A stretch of DNA of 64,000 bases, from NCBI RefSeq assembly GCF_963678635.1, contig NC_087070.1, positions 2,038,512 to 2,102,511 of the forward strand, given 5' to 3'. Under the pieces are notes generated by a model, which saw only the letters and a program-made list of their open reading frames with translations, made no database searches and had not been told where the DNA came from. Positions 53,629 to 64,000 of this stretch are shown in pieces. Each line of letters opens with the position of its first letter. Positions within the stretch are counted from its first letter, which is position 1. Position numbers and translations under genes: made by a program. The stretch is from Symsagittifera roscoffensis. Lineage: Eukaryota > Xenacoelomorpha > Acoela > Convolutidae.

Positions 53629-55360
53629 AACGATACCCAAAAGTTTGAAACGCGAAATTCAAAACCTTCCTAAAAGTATCCCGATGTCCAAGTGAGTTTG
53701 GACTGCTCGTCTAATTTCGAATTATATCCTTATTGTTCCGACTTTCGATACGAAAGTAACGGAATATTTGTGCTCGGGTGGGTTTTTTTTTCTTCAGACA
53801 AATTTCGACTTTTTAATTAGCCATTTTGACGGATTTTTTTACATCATTCGAAAGGTATTGTTGTCTTGAGCTCAAATTTGAAAAGATATTTCACCTGTGG
53901 TCATTTTTCGTAAAGTTATGAGGGTTTAAAGATTGCCATTTTGACCAATTTGGGACAATTAACGCGCGATATAACTCGCGCTATTAACGCTTAAGCGGAG
54001 ATTTAATCCGTCTTATAAATCCTTCCAAATTGGTTGAACGACGCTTATTTGCCATAATTGATTTATTACAAGGAACGAAATCTATCTTTTTGTACTTTAT
54101 ATGGCGTGTGGGGGGATAATTTTTATAAAAAATTTCAAATTTTAGAAAAAAAAAATTTTCATTTTATTTTATTTCATTTAAATTTTTTATGTTATTACTG
54201 CTGCTCCATAAACCTTAAAAGGCAGTCGGAACATTCAGGGCTTCGCCCTGATACGAGCAGTCTTGTAATTTTTTTTAAAAACAACTAGTTCGAAATGTTT
54301 TGAGGTGTTAATGTCGCACATATTTCAACAAAAATTCAATGTAAAATTAATGGACGTTTCCATTACTTGTTAACTATTAGTATTCGTTCCATTAATGCAC
54401 TGTAGTTTGTTTATGGCGAGTTCATCTGTTGAATCGGTTCTCAAAAGTTAAAACTCTTTTTGTCGTTGATGTTAATGTTAGTGTTAAAGTTTACAAATTC
54501 TTTGTTTAGTTACGAATGTTATGTTAAATAGGATCTTTCTAAAAGTGATTTTGAAGATTTAAATTATTTGAGAAGTTATGATTAATTGTTTTTCGACTTA
54601 ACGAAAATTGTTGAAAGATCTTAAATATTTGCTAATCAAATCAATTCATTCCTGTAGTAGAACTAAATTTTTAGTATAATTAATGGTCTTCAAATTTATA
54701 TTTGCATTGATGAGTTCTAATTTGCAATACAAATGTAACCAATTTTGAATTGAAATGTCGTGCAAAGTTTTGTTTTGGTCAAAAGTGAAAAGAGTTTATA
54801 TTTAAGTCTGTACCATTCATTTCCCCAGACTGTTAAAAGAAAAGATATCCCTAATGATAGCTGAAAGACAATGTCAGCATCATTCATGCCAGTTGGATTC
54901 GAAAATTAGTGACACATTATACCATGTAACAGCAGGGGAAAACTATGTGAACTACAGCGATTGCAAGTATGACTCATAGATGACCTATAAAGCAGCCTAA
55001 GCTAGGATTTAGGGGAATTACTGAAAAACAGTAGAAAAGAAAGTGATTTAAAAAAAAAAAATTGAGAACGCATGTATATCAGAACTACTTTAAGTCTAGC
55101 TGGAAATCCTTTGGGACAATGAAATTAACTCGAGTTGGCGTGTTTTCTTTGCACTTGGTATTTTTGTTGCAAAAATGCACTTAGTTGTTATTTGGATTCT
55201 GAAAAAAAAATATTTAAACTCTTCTCTCGATGATGAGAAAATAAATCAACATGTTTTTCTACAATACACAAATTCAAAAAGTCAAAAAATGTCAAGTGAC
55301 CTTGGAAGTGAATTCAATAGAGGTTTTTAGTACGATGAATTGGAGTAGGAGGTCTGCAAC
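53629..55360. other. Intergenic flank right of the array
   Basis: AT-rich, no gene. A GTTCCGAC motif lies at about 53735. A GTCGGAACATTC motif at 54226 is followed by the perfect 6-bp stem CAGGGC-TTC-GCCCTG (54236-54250). Confidence 0.5.
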
Positions 55361-55440
55361 TGGTGATATAGTGTAGTGATAAAGCGTCTGCTTGAGGGTC
55401 CAAATGTCCCAGGTTCGATTCACGGCCAGTATGTTTTAGT
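55361..55440 (+). repeat. tRNA-like sequence, probable SINE head
   Basis: A-box-like TAGTGTAGTGA (55369-55379) and near-consensus B box GGTTCGATTCA (55412-55422). The region between does not fold into a good anticodon arm, so it is not a functional tRNA. Confidence 0.5.
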
Positions 55441-55548
55441 CGCTTTATAAGATTTTCAGTTTTCTGGCTTTCGTCTCAGTTCTCGTCGGCTTTGTTTCGG
55501 CTCTGTTTTTCAATCGGGTGATCAATTTAAATCTTTGGATCCTATAGG

Positions 55549-55615
55549 TAAAAGACTTAGGTTCTTTGAATGCTAAAAGACTTAGGTTCTTTGAATGCTA
55601 AAAGACTTAGGTTCT
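55549..55615 (+). repeat. 25-bp tandem repeat, 2.7 copies
   Basis: Unit TAAAAGACTTAGGTTCTTTG plus AATGC. It directly abuts the palindrome that follows. Confidence 0.9.
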
Positions 55616-55616
55616 A

Positions 55617-55741
55617 ACTACTGTATATAGAACCGTCGATTTTTTTCTGCTGATGATTTTTCGGCTTCCCCGTTTTCTACTAGAAACCGAGAAGCCGAAA
55701 AATCTTCGTCAGAAAAAATCGACGGTTATATATACAATAGT
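55617..55741. repeat. 125-bp near-perfect palindrome
   Basis: Two arms of about 60 bp meet at 55680/55681 with almost no spacer: AACCGTCGATTTTTTTCTG on the left pairs with CAGAAAAAATCGACGGTT on the right, and TTTTTCGGCTTC with GAAGCCGAAAAA. Could be a tiny fold-back element or a cruciform-forming site. Confidence 0.88.
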
Positions 55742-57052
55742 TATATATACTTCAGTATATACAAAAGTATAGCATTCAATGATTTAAAATGATCGCGCCA
55801 TTGAAAAATACAGCCATTGAGAACTGAGACCAAAAGCCAAAAAATAGTCTAAGAGGGCGGTAAAAAGATTATGGCCGTGAATCTCTGTCATTTTTGTTAC
55901 GAATGTAAATAATCTTCATCTGCGTACGCGTGCTTATGTAATGACATTTAAAGCCGTACCTCAGAGCCGTCTAATGATTTTTACAACAAAGTTTCGATCT
56001 TTTTTCTGAATAATTACACTTTCGATTAGCAAGTGTTATCAAATCGGAATATCGACTGTTTTGTTTGTGTTAACAACCTGTCTACAAAATATGTTGAGCC
56101 ATTTTCTGTGCTGCCCACTTGCTCAAGTTCGTTTAAAAAAATAAATTTTAAGTAATTGCTATTAATTACTGGTAACTGTTTATCTAGAATTCTTACCATT
56201 GTTGTAAAATTTTAGATTTGCATTATCTTTTACTGATGGTTTTTCGGCTTCGTACTTGTCGACTAAAGCTCTGTCGGCATAAGCTCCGAATTGCGTAGAC
56301 CACCTTGCAAGCACTACTCATATTTAACTTGTGGATCCTATGTGGGCAGTACCCATAATTTTTTTTCTATAAGATGTTGCCGAAAAGTTTTGGTTGATTT
56401 TCAGCTTAATGGCAAAGAATTCTGTCAGCTTGCTTGCCTAATATTTTGTTGCTTAAAAACATCCGGTTTTGTTTTTGAGATCGATAAGACTATTCAAAAT
56501 CAACCTCACGAGACTTTTCTAGAAAATATAATTAAATTAAGACCTGGATAAACTTCATTTTTTCAAAAGAATTATACTAGTTCCTTCAATGGCAATATCG
56601 TTCGAATTCCTTTTTGCTACTTCTTGAGTGACATGCCGTTTTCATTCTATACTTGTTCTATCACGCTCATACGTGTTATCAAGCTCAGTTCCGCCTGTTT
56701 TAACTTTTTTTGTTCGTTTTTTTTTCGTAATGGCTTCAAATCTGTCAATAATTTTCTGATATATCTCAAGTTTTTTTTCTTTAACTACTTTTCAACTGAA
56801 ATTTCAATTTAAAGTTCAACTTAAAAGCTAAAATTTATTTGGACAAAAAATTTTTTTTAAGACCCATTAAAAATTTTTGAAGGAATTCTTGCTTCATGTA
56901 GTGCTCCATCTTTTATCACGCAAACATGGGATATATCAATATGGGATAATTAGGTTACACGAAGAAAATTTAAATATATATATATATAATTTTTTGATTT
57001 GAAGTTAATGAGCATATAAAGGTTTTCGAGCTGATTTTCATATCAGTTTTGT
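55742..57052. other. Intergenic, no supported gene
   Basis: AT-rich with a short (TA)n run near 56975-56990. An 86-codon ORF at 56291-56551 (+) is not credible as a gene. Confidence 0.5.
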
Positions 57053-58530
57053 TCCTGTTTGATAAAAACAGGTGTTATGAAAAAAAATTTTAGTTGGGGT
57101 TTTATATTTTTTGAGACCCTTTCGAAAAAATTTTCGCTTTTCTCAAAAGTTTTAGTTTTTTCTCAAAAACTACTCTGCCAATTTTCAGAAAAAGCGGCAC
57201 CAATGGAAAATTCGCCTACTCCCATGTGTGCCTGCAACATCTCCTAATCTCTTCTTAACTTAACCCTTTTTCTGCAGCCTTCAAAAAAGTCTGTGGGGGA
57301 GTTTTTGACTCAAATTTATGGATTTTTTTTTCAAAAACTAACCTTTCAATTTTGAGATTTTCGTTTCAATTGATAGAGCGGTTTGTGGGAAGCTCCTCTG
57401 CTTCAGCGGTTACGCCCATTTTTTTCTACACAAAAAGTTATGGCCCTCGGAAAAGTCAAATTTTTGATTTTTTTGCCCGTTTTTAAAGCTTTTTGACTTT
57501 TCTGGTTACTCTCAAATTATATACTCTCAAGTTTTGGTTTTTAGCAGTTCTTAAAACGTACCCTCCTAAGTCTGACATTTGGATTTCAATCGAAGGGACG
57601 GGTTGTGGCAGCTCCCCTGCGTTAGCGGCTACGCCCAGTTTTTTTGACTGTTCTGAAAAACTACGGGCACAATTCTGAGATTTTGGGTTCAATGTACAAA
57701 ATTGTTATGAGAAGCCTCCCTGAAGCAGCGGTTACTCGCAAATTTTTTTGTTCACAAAAGGTTATGGCACTCAAAGTAGTCAACAATTTGATTTTTTCAA
57801 CTTTTTAAATCTTTTGACTTTTGTTAAAATCTACGCGCTTAAATCTGAAGATTTTAGATTCAATGAATAAAACAGTCATGGGAAGTTCTTCTCATTTTTT
57901 TACACAAAAAGTTATGGCCCTCGGAAAATTCGAATTTTTGATTTTTTCCCATTTTTTCTACCGACACAAATGTGAGATGGGCAATGCAAAAAAAAACAGG
58001 TTTTGTGAAGCTCGCCTGAATCAGCGATTACTCCAGAAAATTTTTATAAAGAAGGTTATCACCCCCAGAAAATTTTGTACCGTTTTTGAAACTTATGAAT
58101 TTTCTTGAAAATTACCCTCCCAAATCTGAAGTTTTGAGATCAATCGAAAGAACAGGCTGTGTGAAGCTCCCCTGAGTAAGCGGCTACGCTCAGTGTTTTT
58201 CCACAAATGTTTAAGGTCCTCGGAAAAGTCGAGTATTAGACCAATTGCCCAATTTTGAAGCTTTCGAATTTTTTTCGAAAAGTACCCTCCCCTATCTGAG
58301 AGTTTGTGTTCAATCAAAAGAAAGGGTTGAGAGAAGCTGACCAGAACGAACGAAGACGTCCAATTTTTCTTACAATTAAGTTATGGCCCTCAGAAATGTC
58401 GTGTTATTTTTTTGAAACTTTTGACTTCTCGAAAACTACTAAGCCGAATCTGATATCAAGGGGTTAATCGAGGAAAAAGATTGTGGGAAGCCTCTCAGCA
58501 TAATCGGCTACGCGTTAAAAAAATGTATAA
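57053..58530 (+). repeat. Satellite-like array 1 with hairpin lead
   Basis: Begins with hairpin CCTGTTTGATAAAAACAGG then TGTTATGAAAA. Degenerate monomers follow, each with AAAAAGTTATGGCCCTCGG, a TCAAAAACTACNCTCCNAA part, GGTTCAATCGAAAGA and GCGGCTACGCCCA. Spacing is mostly 160-230 bp with some partial copies. Confidence 0.8.
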
Positions 58531-59275
58531 AATTTGTTGTCTTAAGGAAGTTTCCAAATTGTCAAAAAATTTTAACCTTATTTTGTTAGAGAAACAATAA
58601 TTTCTCAAAAAATTTCACTCTTATTTTGTTAGAGAAACAATTGAGGTTTTGGGTGAAGCCCATTTTTTTGAAATGATCTATTTCATCCCGTATCAACCAA
58701 CAAAATCAAAAAATTGTCAAACAGGTTTGTCTAGCTTTAGCTAGACCCCTATTCGTTTCTGTTGAATTTGCGTACAGATTCTGCAGCAATTTAACAATTT
58801 TTGCAGTCTATCTAGTATCCAGATTATTTCGAATGACGTTCGAGTAATCTACTAATTCACTCTTGTTAATGCGTTCTAAGTACAAAACTTGTGAGCTATA
58901 TATACGCAGATTTTGGATCAATTTGATTTTCTCCCTTGTGGAAATAAAGATCCATGACAAATATGAATGTCCAGGAGTTGTAACTTCGACTTTCTGACAA
59001 AATAAAATACTGGCGAATGCCTATATTTTACATGAAATGCAGAGTAAGACTCTCGATGAATTGTGTTGCTTTGGAATGCATTGCACGTAGAGTTCTGTTT
59101 AGATAAAAAATTAATTTAAAATTATGAATTATTTATTTGTCAATACCAAATCAATTCAAGTTATGCATAATTTATCAAATCCATATTGCTTCTTGATATC
59201 ATTTATCACCAGCAACCATTTGTCAGCATTCATTTTTCTTAAATTCATTGCCTATTTCAAACCATTCCGTTTTTC
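58531..59275. other. Upstream region of the dehydrogenase
   Basis: No ORF or repeat of note, apart from a short direct duplication of TTATTTTGTTAGAGAAACAA at about 58580-58640. It may contain the promoter; no core element is convincing. Confidence 0.4.
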
Positions 59276-59285
59276 AGAGCCCAAA

Positions 59286-59526
59286 ATGAGCTCTAGAATT
59301 ACGAAATTTACATCTAAATTTCATTTTACCACCTTTGTTCGAACTTTATCCTCAACAGTTACCGCTAAAAATGCTGACTCATCAGTTCCAAGGCCTAAAC
59401 CTCTACCTCAGGCGTCGTTAGAAGCAGAGCATATCTACACTAGTCAACATGTAGAACTCAGAGAGTCGTACTCAAAACTGATTCAGAAGGAAATTGAGCC
59501 CTACATCGATGAATGGGAGGCAAAAG
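59286..59526 (+). CDS. Acyl-CoA dehydrogenase (acdh-6-like), first coding exon
   Basis: ATG 59286 (MSSRITKFTSKFHFTT) opens a Ser/Arg/Lys-rich, acid-poor leader, a good mitochondrial targeting peptide. Then come IYTSQHVELRESYSKLIQKE and IEPYIDEWEAKG, the N-terminal helix of acyl-CoA dehydrogenases, flavoenzymes that oxidise acyl-CoA thioesters and pass electrons to ETF. Homology breaks after EWEAKG, where the DNA reads AAAG|GAAAGA. Joining at 59526 to the next exon at 60133 restores a Gly codon and IFPAHELFKKLG exactly, so the intron would be GA-AG. An acceptor TTTTTCAG ends at 59277, 8 nt before the ATG. The open frame past 59526 (to 59585) is then intron readthrough. Confidence 0.8.
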
Positions 59527-60132
59527 GAAAGATGGATTACAATAACAGAAAAAAGTTCAAATTAGGGGGAAAAATCAGATTATAGTTGAATTCGCATCCT
59601 TATAGAAAGATTTTTGTAACTCACAGATCAGAGTTTTTAGCGAATAAGATGTTGACCATATTAGTTGAAGGATATCTTTTCTGCCTAGTAAGTTGAATGT
59701 TCTCAATCGAACCGAAGTTGCATTTTCAAAAGTGATCACTTGTGGGTTAAACATGGAATATTGCGTCGATATTTGAAGCCTAGAGGTAATAATATCGAAA
59801 GCTGAAGTGTGTGGAGAAAAAGCTTAATCAAATGCCTTTCACCCTTACATCATTTTATCAGGAACCTTCTTTAAAAGCGTCATAAGACGTTAATTTTTGC
59901 CAAACAATTTCCCTCAGTGAAGCATGCTGCAAAATCAAGCATGCAATATTTCATTGATGAGTTTAAGATAGTCTTTTAAAATAATTTAAAATAAAGACTT
60001 ACCCTTTGTGAGACACAACAGAAAGGCGACATTTAAGATAAAAAAATTTTGATAAAAAAAACGCGTCGAAACTTGTGAGTTTCGTATTTTTTAAAATGAT
60101 AGGCCTGATATTGTAAACTACCACATCCTCAG

Positions 60133-60297
60133 GAATATTTCCGGCTCACGAACTGTTCAAGAAGCTAGGAGATGCAGGCTTCCTGGGGATATCCAAGCCA
60201 GTCGAGTATGGGGGCATGGGGCTGGAGTACAGTTATGAAATCGCTGCGGCGGAGGAGTTAGGAAAGTGCTCTTGTGGGGCAATCCCGATGGCAATTG
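60133..60297 (+). CDS. Acyl-CoA dehydrogenase (acdh-6-like), second coding exon
   Basis: Acceptor CATCCTCAG ends at 60132, donor ATTG|GTAGGA begins at 60298. The exon is 165 nt, phase 1 to phase 1, and encodes IFPAHELFKKLGDAGFLGIS, then KPVEYGGMGLEYSYEIAAAEELG and CGAIPMAIG. The GFLGxxxPxEYGGxGL motif is diagnostic of the acyl-CoA dehydrogenase N-terminal domain. The short sequence between FPAH and the dehydrogenase core resembles the probable acyl-CoA dehydrogenase 6 group. The flavin-binding middle and the catalytic Glu would be encoded downstream, beyond the window or in exons that I could not find. Confidence 0.88.
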
Positions 60298-60455
60298 GTA
60301 GGAAAGTTTTCGGACTTATGTAACAATCCCCCCTTTGCAAAAAAAAACGAATATCCCCCTTTTGGGGGCAGATTCGTTACTAGAGACAAAATGCCCATAT
60401 GCTTAGTCGTTGAATTTGTTCATTATATGGAGTTATTTTCTATTATTATTTAAAG

Positions 60456-60479
60456 AAGATCCATCTGTGGGAACCTATG
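60456..60479 (+). CDS. Possible 24-nt microexon of the dehydrogenase
   Basis: TTATTTAAAG|24 nt|GTAAGTTATC: a weak acceptor but a perfect GTAAGT donor. In phase 1 it would encode about EDPSVGTY and keep the frame. The family does not normally have an insert there, so this may be a cassette exon or chance. Confidence 0.2.
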
Positions 60480-62710
60480 GTAAGTTATCATGGAAAATTT
60501 TATTCAAAAAAAAAAACAAACTGAACCTTCATTTGTGATGTCTTTTTGATCAGTAATGTTATTAATGAGTACATTAAATTTGGCTTCATTTGAAACCTTA
60601 TTTCCTTAATATCTGGCATACTCTTGCATATTTGACATTTTCAGTGTATGTTTTTATGGGTTAAAATTATTTTGTGGTGACCGTGAGTGGAGGGGGTAGT
60701 TAAAATTCTTTCTCCCATATTATCATCTAGACAAACTGATGACTATTTACGTTTAATAAAAGTAGATTTCTTTCATCTTTTCATTTTTTTCCAATCTCTT
60801 CTGTTTTGCTGGGCCATAGTAGGAACTGAACCGCTTCAGAAATTATGCAATTAAGAATTAATGTTAAACGATAGTAAAATTTGTTGTTCATTCAAAGATA
60901 AGTCAATTAGAAGAATTACCCAAGGAGTGGGTTAAAGACTTTTGTGTACCTGGCGATAGTCCAGAAAAGAATTAGTACGAAATATTCGGATCAGTTTTTC
61001 TCGATTGATAACTTCTTTGTTCCGACCGCTTAGAGCGGGGAAGAAACTTGTATTTGGGTGTGTTTTAGTTTATTTTTCGATCACTGAAAGTGGGGAGAAA
61101 CTATGCCTTCGGGCTTTAAGTTTTTTTCTTATTTTCCCATGCAGAATGAAAAAATAAACAGATCTTTCCTCGTAGAATTTTGCTTTTTTCCTGTTTGATG
61201 TTCCTAATAAATTTAACTCCCAAATAGCAAATTTTACAATTTCCCCCGCCCAACTTCACCCAGATTCTCCCTTATGCAGGCAGCACTTGAAAAACATAAT
61301 CAGTAGCTTGAAAATTTTTCCCGTTTGCTTAGCAATCTTGGTTTTAATTAAAAAATGGATAAGTTATTTTTCTTTTTGCAAGATTTCATATTTTTCTCAA
61401 GATGATGAAAACAATCTTTTTTTACTATTGCTGCGATAAGAGAAATTGTCATCAGTGCTTCTGAGTGCAAAAATTTGAACCAAATATAAATTATTTAGTT
61501 GAAAAAATGGTGGCGCTAATTCTTCTGTCTAAAACGGACTTTCAAATATGCTTCATCATATGATCAATGTGACTTAAAACATAGCCAATTCCAGCAAAAC
61601 CAGCGGGCCATAAAATTGTAAATCAAAGCACGACCATTATGCTTTAACTGCAGTTGAATATTTCATCGCAGATCAGATCACGCCTAGCGGAAAATTTGAA
61701 AGCTTAAACAACTTGCCGTTCACGCTCTTTAATTTCTGTTCACCTGCGTTCGTCTTTAAAAATTTTGCACCAAAAATGGAATTTTGACAATTGCAAAATA
61801 CGATGCGCTCTTTGACGTGTGTTAAGATTGTTTCAAAGATCCAAAGGGTTTAAGTTTCAGACAAAAGGGGAAATAATAGGGTTTATTCATGCGTCAATGG
61901 GCTTCCATTATGCTGAATGATGCTGAGTGCAAATCTCAAATTGTTTTCCAAATGTCACCAAAGTACATCCTGTCTATATAACTCCTACTGTTGAGTTTTA
62001 ATTCAAGGGAAAATGTATTTTTTTTTCGTAATTGCGTCAGCCAAAATTAATTTGCAATTTGTGTCACAAAAACTTATCGTTTGTGTTCCACGTATTTATG
62101 ACATGCTTTGTATCGATGATCGAATAGTACAGGTTAGGTTAGAAAACAAAACTTTGAGAAACAAAAGTTGTTTTGCAATAAAAGAAAATGGAAGGTCGTT
62201 TTCAAAGGAGGGCCTTTCTCATCTGCTAAAAATACTAAAAAAGCAAAAAATGGGAGACAATTTGTACAAAATTAATTGACTCTGAAGCAGCAGGTTTGCC
62301 TGAAGCAATAGTCATGCCGTTTCAAACGTTCCAAAAGAAATTTGAAGGATATTCAAACAAAAATGAATAATAATTTAATTGCAAAGTTGATAAATAGTTA
62401 TTATTCCATTTAGTCGAACTGTTTTTGCTTATTTGAAAAATAGTCGAAGAAATCCAATTTTTGAAAAACTTTTAATTGCCAACCAGGCAGCCTTCTCCTT
62501 CTATGTTTTAAGAGCAATTTTATCGAATTACTACTAGATTTTCCTCGTAATAAAATTCATTTCGCATATATACTCATTACACATGCGAGCGTAGTGTCTT
62601 ATTGCGGTATCCACTTTTTTGTAACCTAGTCGCAAATAAGTGCTGATACAAGTAGCACAGCATCAAAGTGGCACAGCATCAAAGTTTTTTTTTGGTTTAA
62701 TGTTGGCTAG
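60480..62710. other. Presumed intron or intergenic DNA
   Basis: No further dehydrogenase exon recognised. 61015-61170 is a short relative of the ~550-bp repeat family (GTTCCGACC then TTTTAGTTTATTTTTCGATCA). An 88-codon ORF at 62013-62279 looks like chance. Confidence 0.45.
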
Positions 62711-63840
62711 TTCCTGTTTGATAAAAAACCAGGTGTTATGAAAATATATGGGATTTGTTTTTTTTTAATGATTGCAATTGCGGAAGCAAATGTCTTTATT
62801 TTTTGAAACGATTCGGAAAGTTTTTGCTTCGTTTGCTTGTCTGTCTGACTACTCTATTAGTTTCTTCTTACTTTACTCGATTTTCTACTGTCATCGAAAA
62901 CTTCACTGGGGGGATTTTTCGACCCAGTTTTTTGGATTGTTTTCATTTTCTCGAAAACTACCCGGTCAAATGGGAGATTAAGGGAGTAGTCAAAAGAACA
63001 TGTTATAGACATCACCTATACATAAGCTGTTACATTTTTTTTGTAGAAAAAGAGTTATGGCCTCTTAAAAAATGTCTCAGTTTTGAAATTTTGACCGTTT
63101 TTTGGCAAATTCATTTTCTCAAAATCTACCTTGCCGAACCTTAGATTAAGGGTTCAATTGCAAAAAAACAGTGTAAGGAATTTTCATTGCATAATCTGCA
63201 ATGCCTAAATTGTTGTAAAAAAAATTACGGCAAAAAAGTTGTCCAATTTAGAAATATGGATTTTTTCAAAAACTACTTGACAAATTTGAGGTCAAGGGTT
63301 TGAGGTCAACAAAAGTTCACCTTAGAAAATGAGCAATTGTTGAATTTTTGGCTATTTTCGAAAATTTTTCGAATTAATTATCTCGAAAGCTACGCTGCCG
63401 AATCTAAGATTAAGGTTCAATCGAAAGAGCATGCCCTAAGCAGCTAAGTTTCTCATAGTGGCTATGTCCTTTTTGTTGTAAAAAAAGCCATGTTTGAACT
63501 AGCAAATTCCATTTTTTGCCGTCTAAATTTTGAAATTTTGACGTTTTTGTGGAGGTTTTTGTCGAAAACTAGCCTGCCAGATCTGAAAGCAAGATTTATT
63601 CCAATCAAAAGAGCAGGTTCGAATAATTTTCTCTGCATAGCAACTAAGCCTTAGTTTTTTTTAGAAAGGTATTGTTCAATTTTAAAAGCCATGTTTTGAA
63701 ATGCTGGCTGTTTTTGGAAATTTTTGAGTTGTCTCGAAAACTACACTGCCAAATGTGAGATTAAGGGTTCAGTCGCCAGACCACTTGCTAGCATTTTTCT
63801 CCTTATAGTGGCTACGCCCTTTTTGTATAACGGTAACGTT
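62711..63840 (+). repeat. Satellite-like array 2 with the same hairpin lead
   Basis: Begins TTCCTGTTTGATAAAAAACC then AGGTGTTATGAAAA, as in array 1. Monomers of about 165-185 bp, with GGCTACGCCCTTTTTGT-like segments near 63030, 63200, 63460, 63640 and 63810. More diverged than array 1 and in the same orientation. Confidence 0.75.
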
Positions 63841-63929
63841 GGAATTGCAGAAGTCCTTTTTGGAAATTAACCTTTCGAATCAGTATATTTAATGTTTGTA
63901 TCAAACAGGTACGTAAGGTTAAATAAAGT

Positions 63930-64000
63930 GAATCGGCGATGGCGATGGTGCTAGGAAATCTGACGTTAAATCACGAGGTCTCGGGCTTGTTTCCTGCACA
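63930..64000 (+). other. Possible third tRNA-like sequence, cut by the window end
   Basis: AGGTCTCGGGCTTGTTTCCTG then CACA resembles the B-box side of the sequence at 21276-21301 (AGGTCGCCGATTCGAATCCTG). The A box is not convincing. Confidence 0.25.

Noticed and set aside
62755-63144. 129-codon ORF in satellite array 2
   Set aside because: It runs through degenerate satellite monomers; Phe/Leu-rich text from T-rich DNA rather than a gene.

Overview
The window is from a eukaryote, almost certainly an invertebrate animal. It holds a spliced DYRK2-class kinase gene with a 5.8 kb GT-AG intron and the first exons of a mitochondrial acyl-CoA dehydrogenase. Both sit in AT-rich, repeat-dense DNA that is heavily colonised by retroelements of higher GC content. 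I cannot name the species. In both host genes an AG acceptor lies 8-9 nt before the first ATG, and the dehydrogenase seems to need a GA-AG intron. Spliced-leader trans-splicing and G*-AG introns occur together in appendicularian tunicates, so that group is a weak guess only.

Layout. 1-13766 (+): decayed remains of a very large Ty3/gypsy-type element. It reads RT, RNase H, integrase and a TARG1-like macrodomain ORF, then a repeat-bearing spacer, then about 9 kb of broken long ORFs with a coiled coil, two SGNH-hydrolase-like domains and unrecognised sequence. 14203-15724: an inverted pair of about 540-bp LTR-like repeats. 15765-17330: degenerate tandem repeats of about 550 bp. 18948-26977 (+): the DYRK2-like gene in two coding exons. 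30175-33850 (-): a decayed APE-type LINE (endonuclease, RT, C-terminal C2H2 fingers). 34495-36240: possible coding relics. 37432-38158: a fold-back, Tc1/mariner-like MITE.

39712-53628 (-): a tandem array of an LTR retroelement, with three LTRs, two complete 6.04-kb units and one truncated unit. Each full unit encodes a Gag N-terminal part fused in frame to an F-type envelope glycoprotein. It has no protease, RT, RNase H or integrase. Two further ORFs lie behind in-frame stop codons and lack their own ATG. This would be a non-autonomous provirus-like element that needs pol in trans.

53629-64000: tRNA-like sequences, a 125-bp palindrome, two arrays of one satellite family that bracket the dehydrogenase exons, and the dehydrogenase gene (59286-60297, continuing past the window).

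The points most worth follow-up are the pol-less Gag-Env tandem units, the macrodomain and double-SGNH cargo of the first element, the ORFs behind stop codons, and the probable non-canonical intron.
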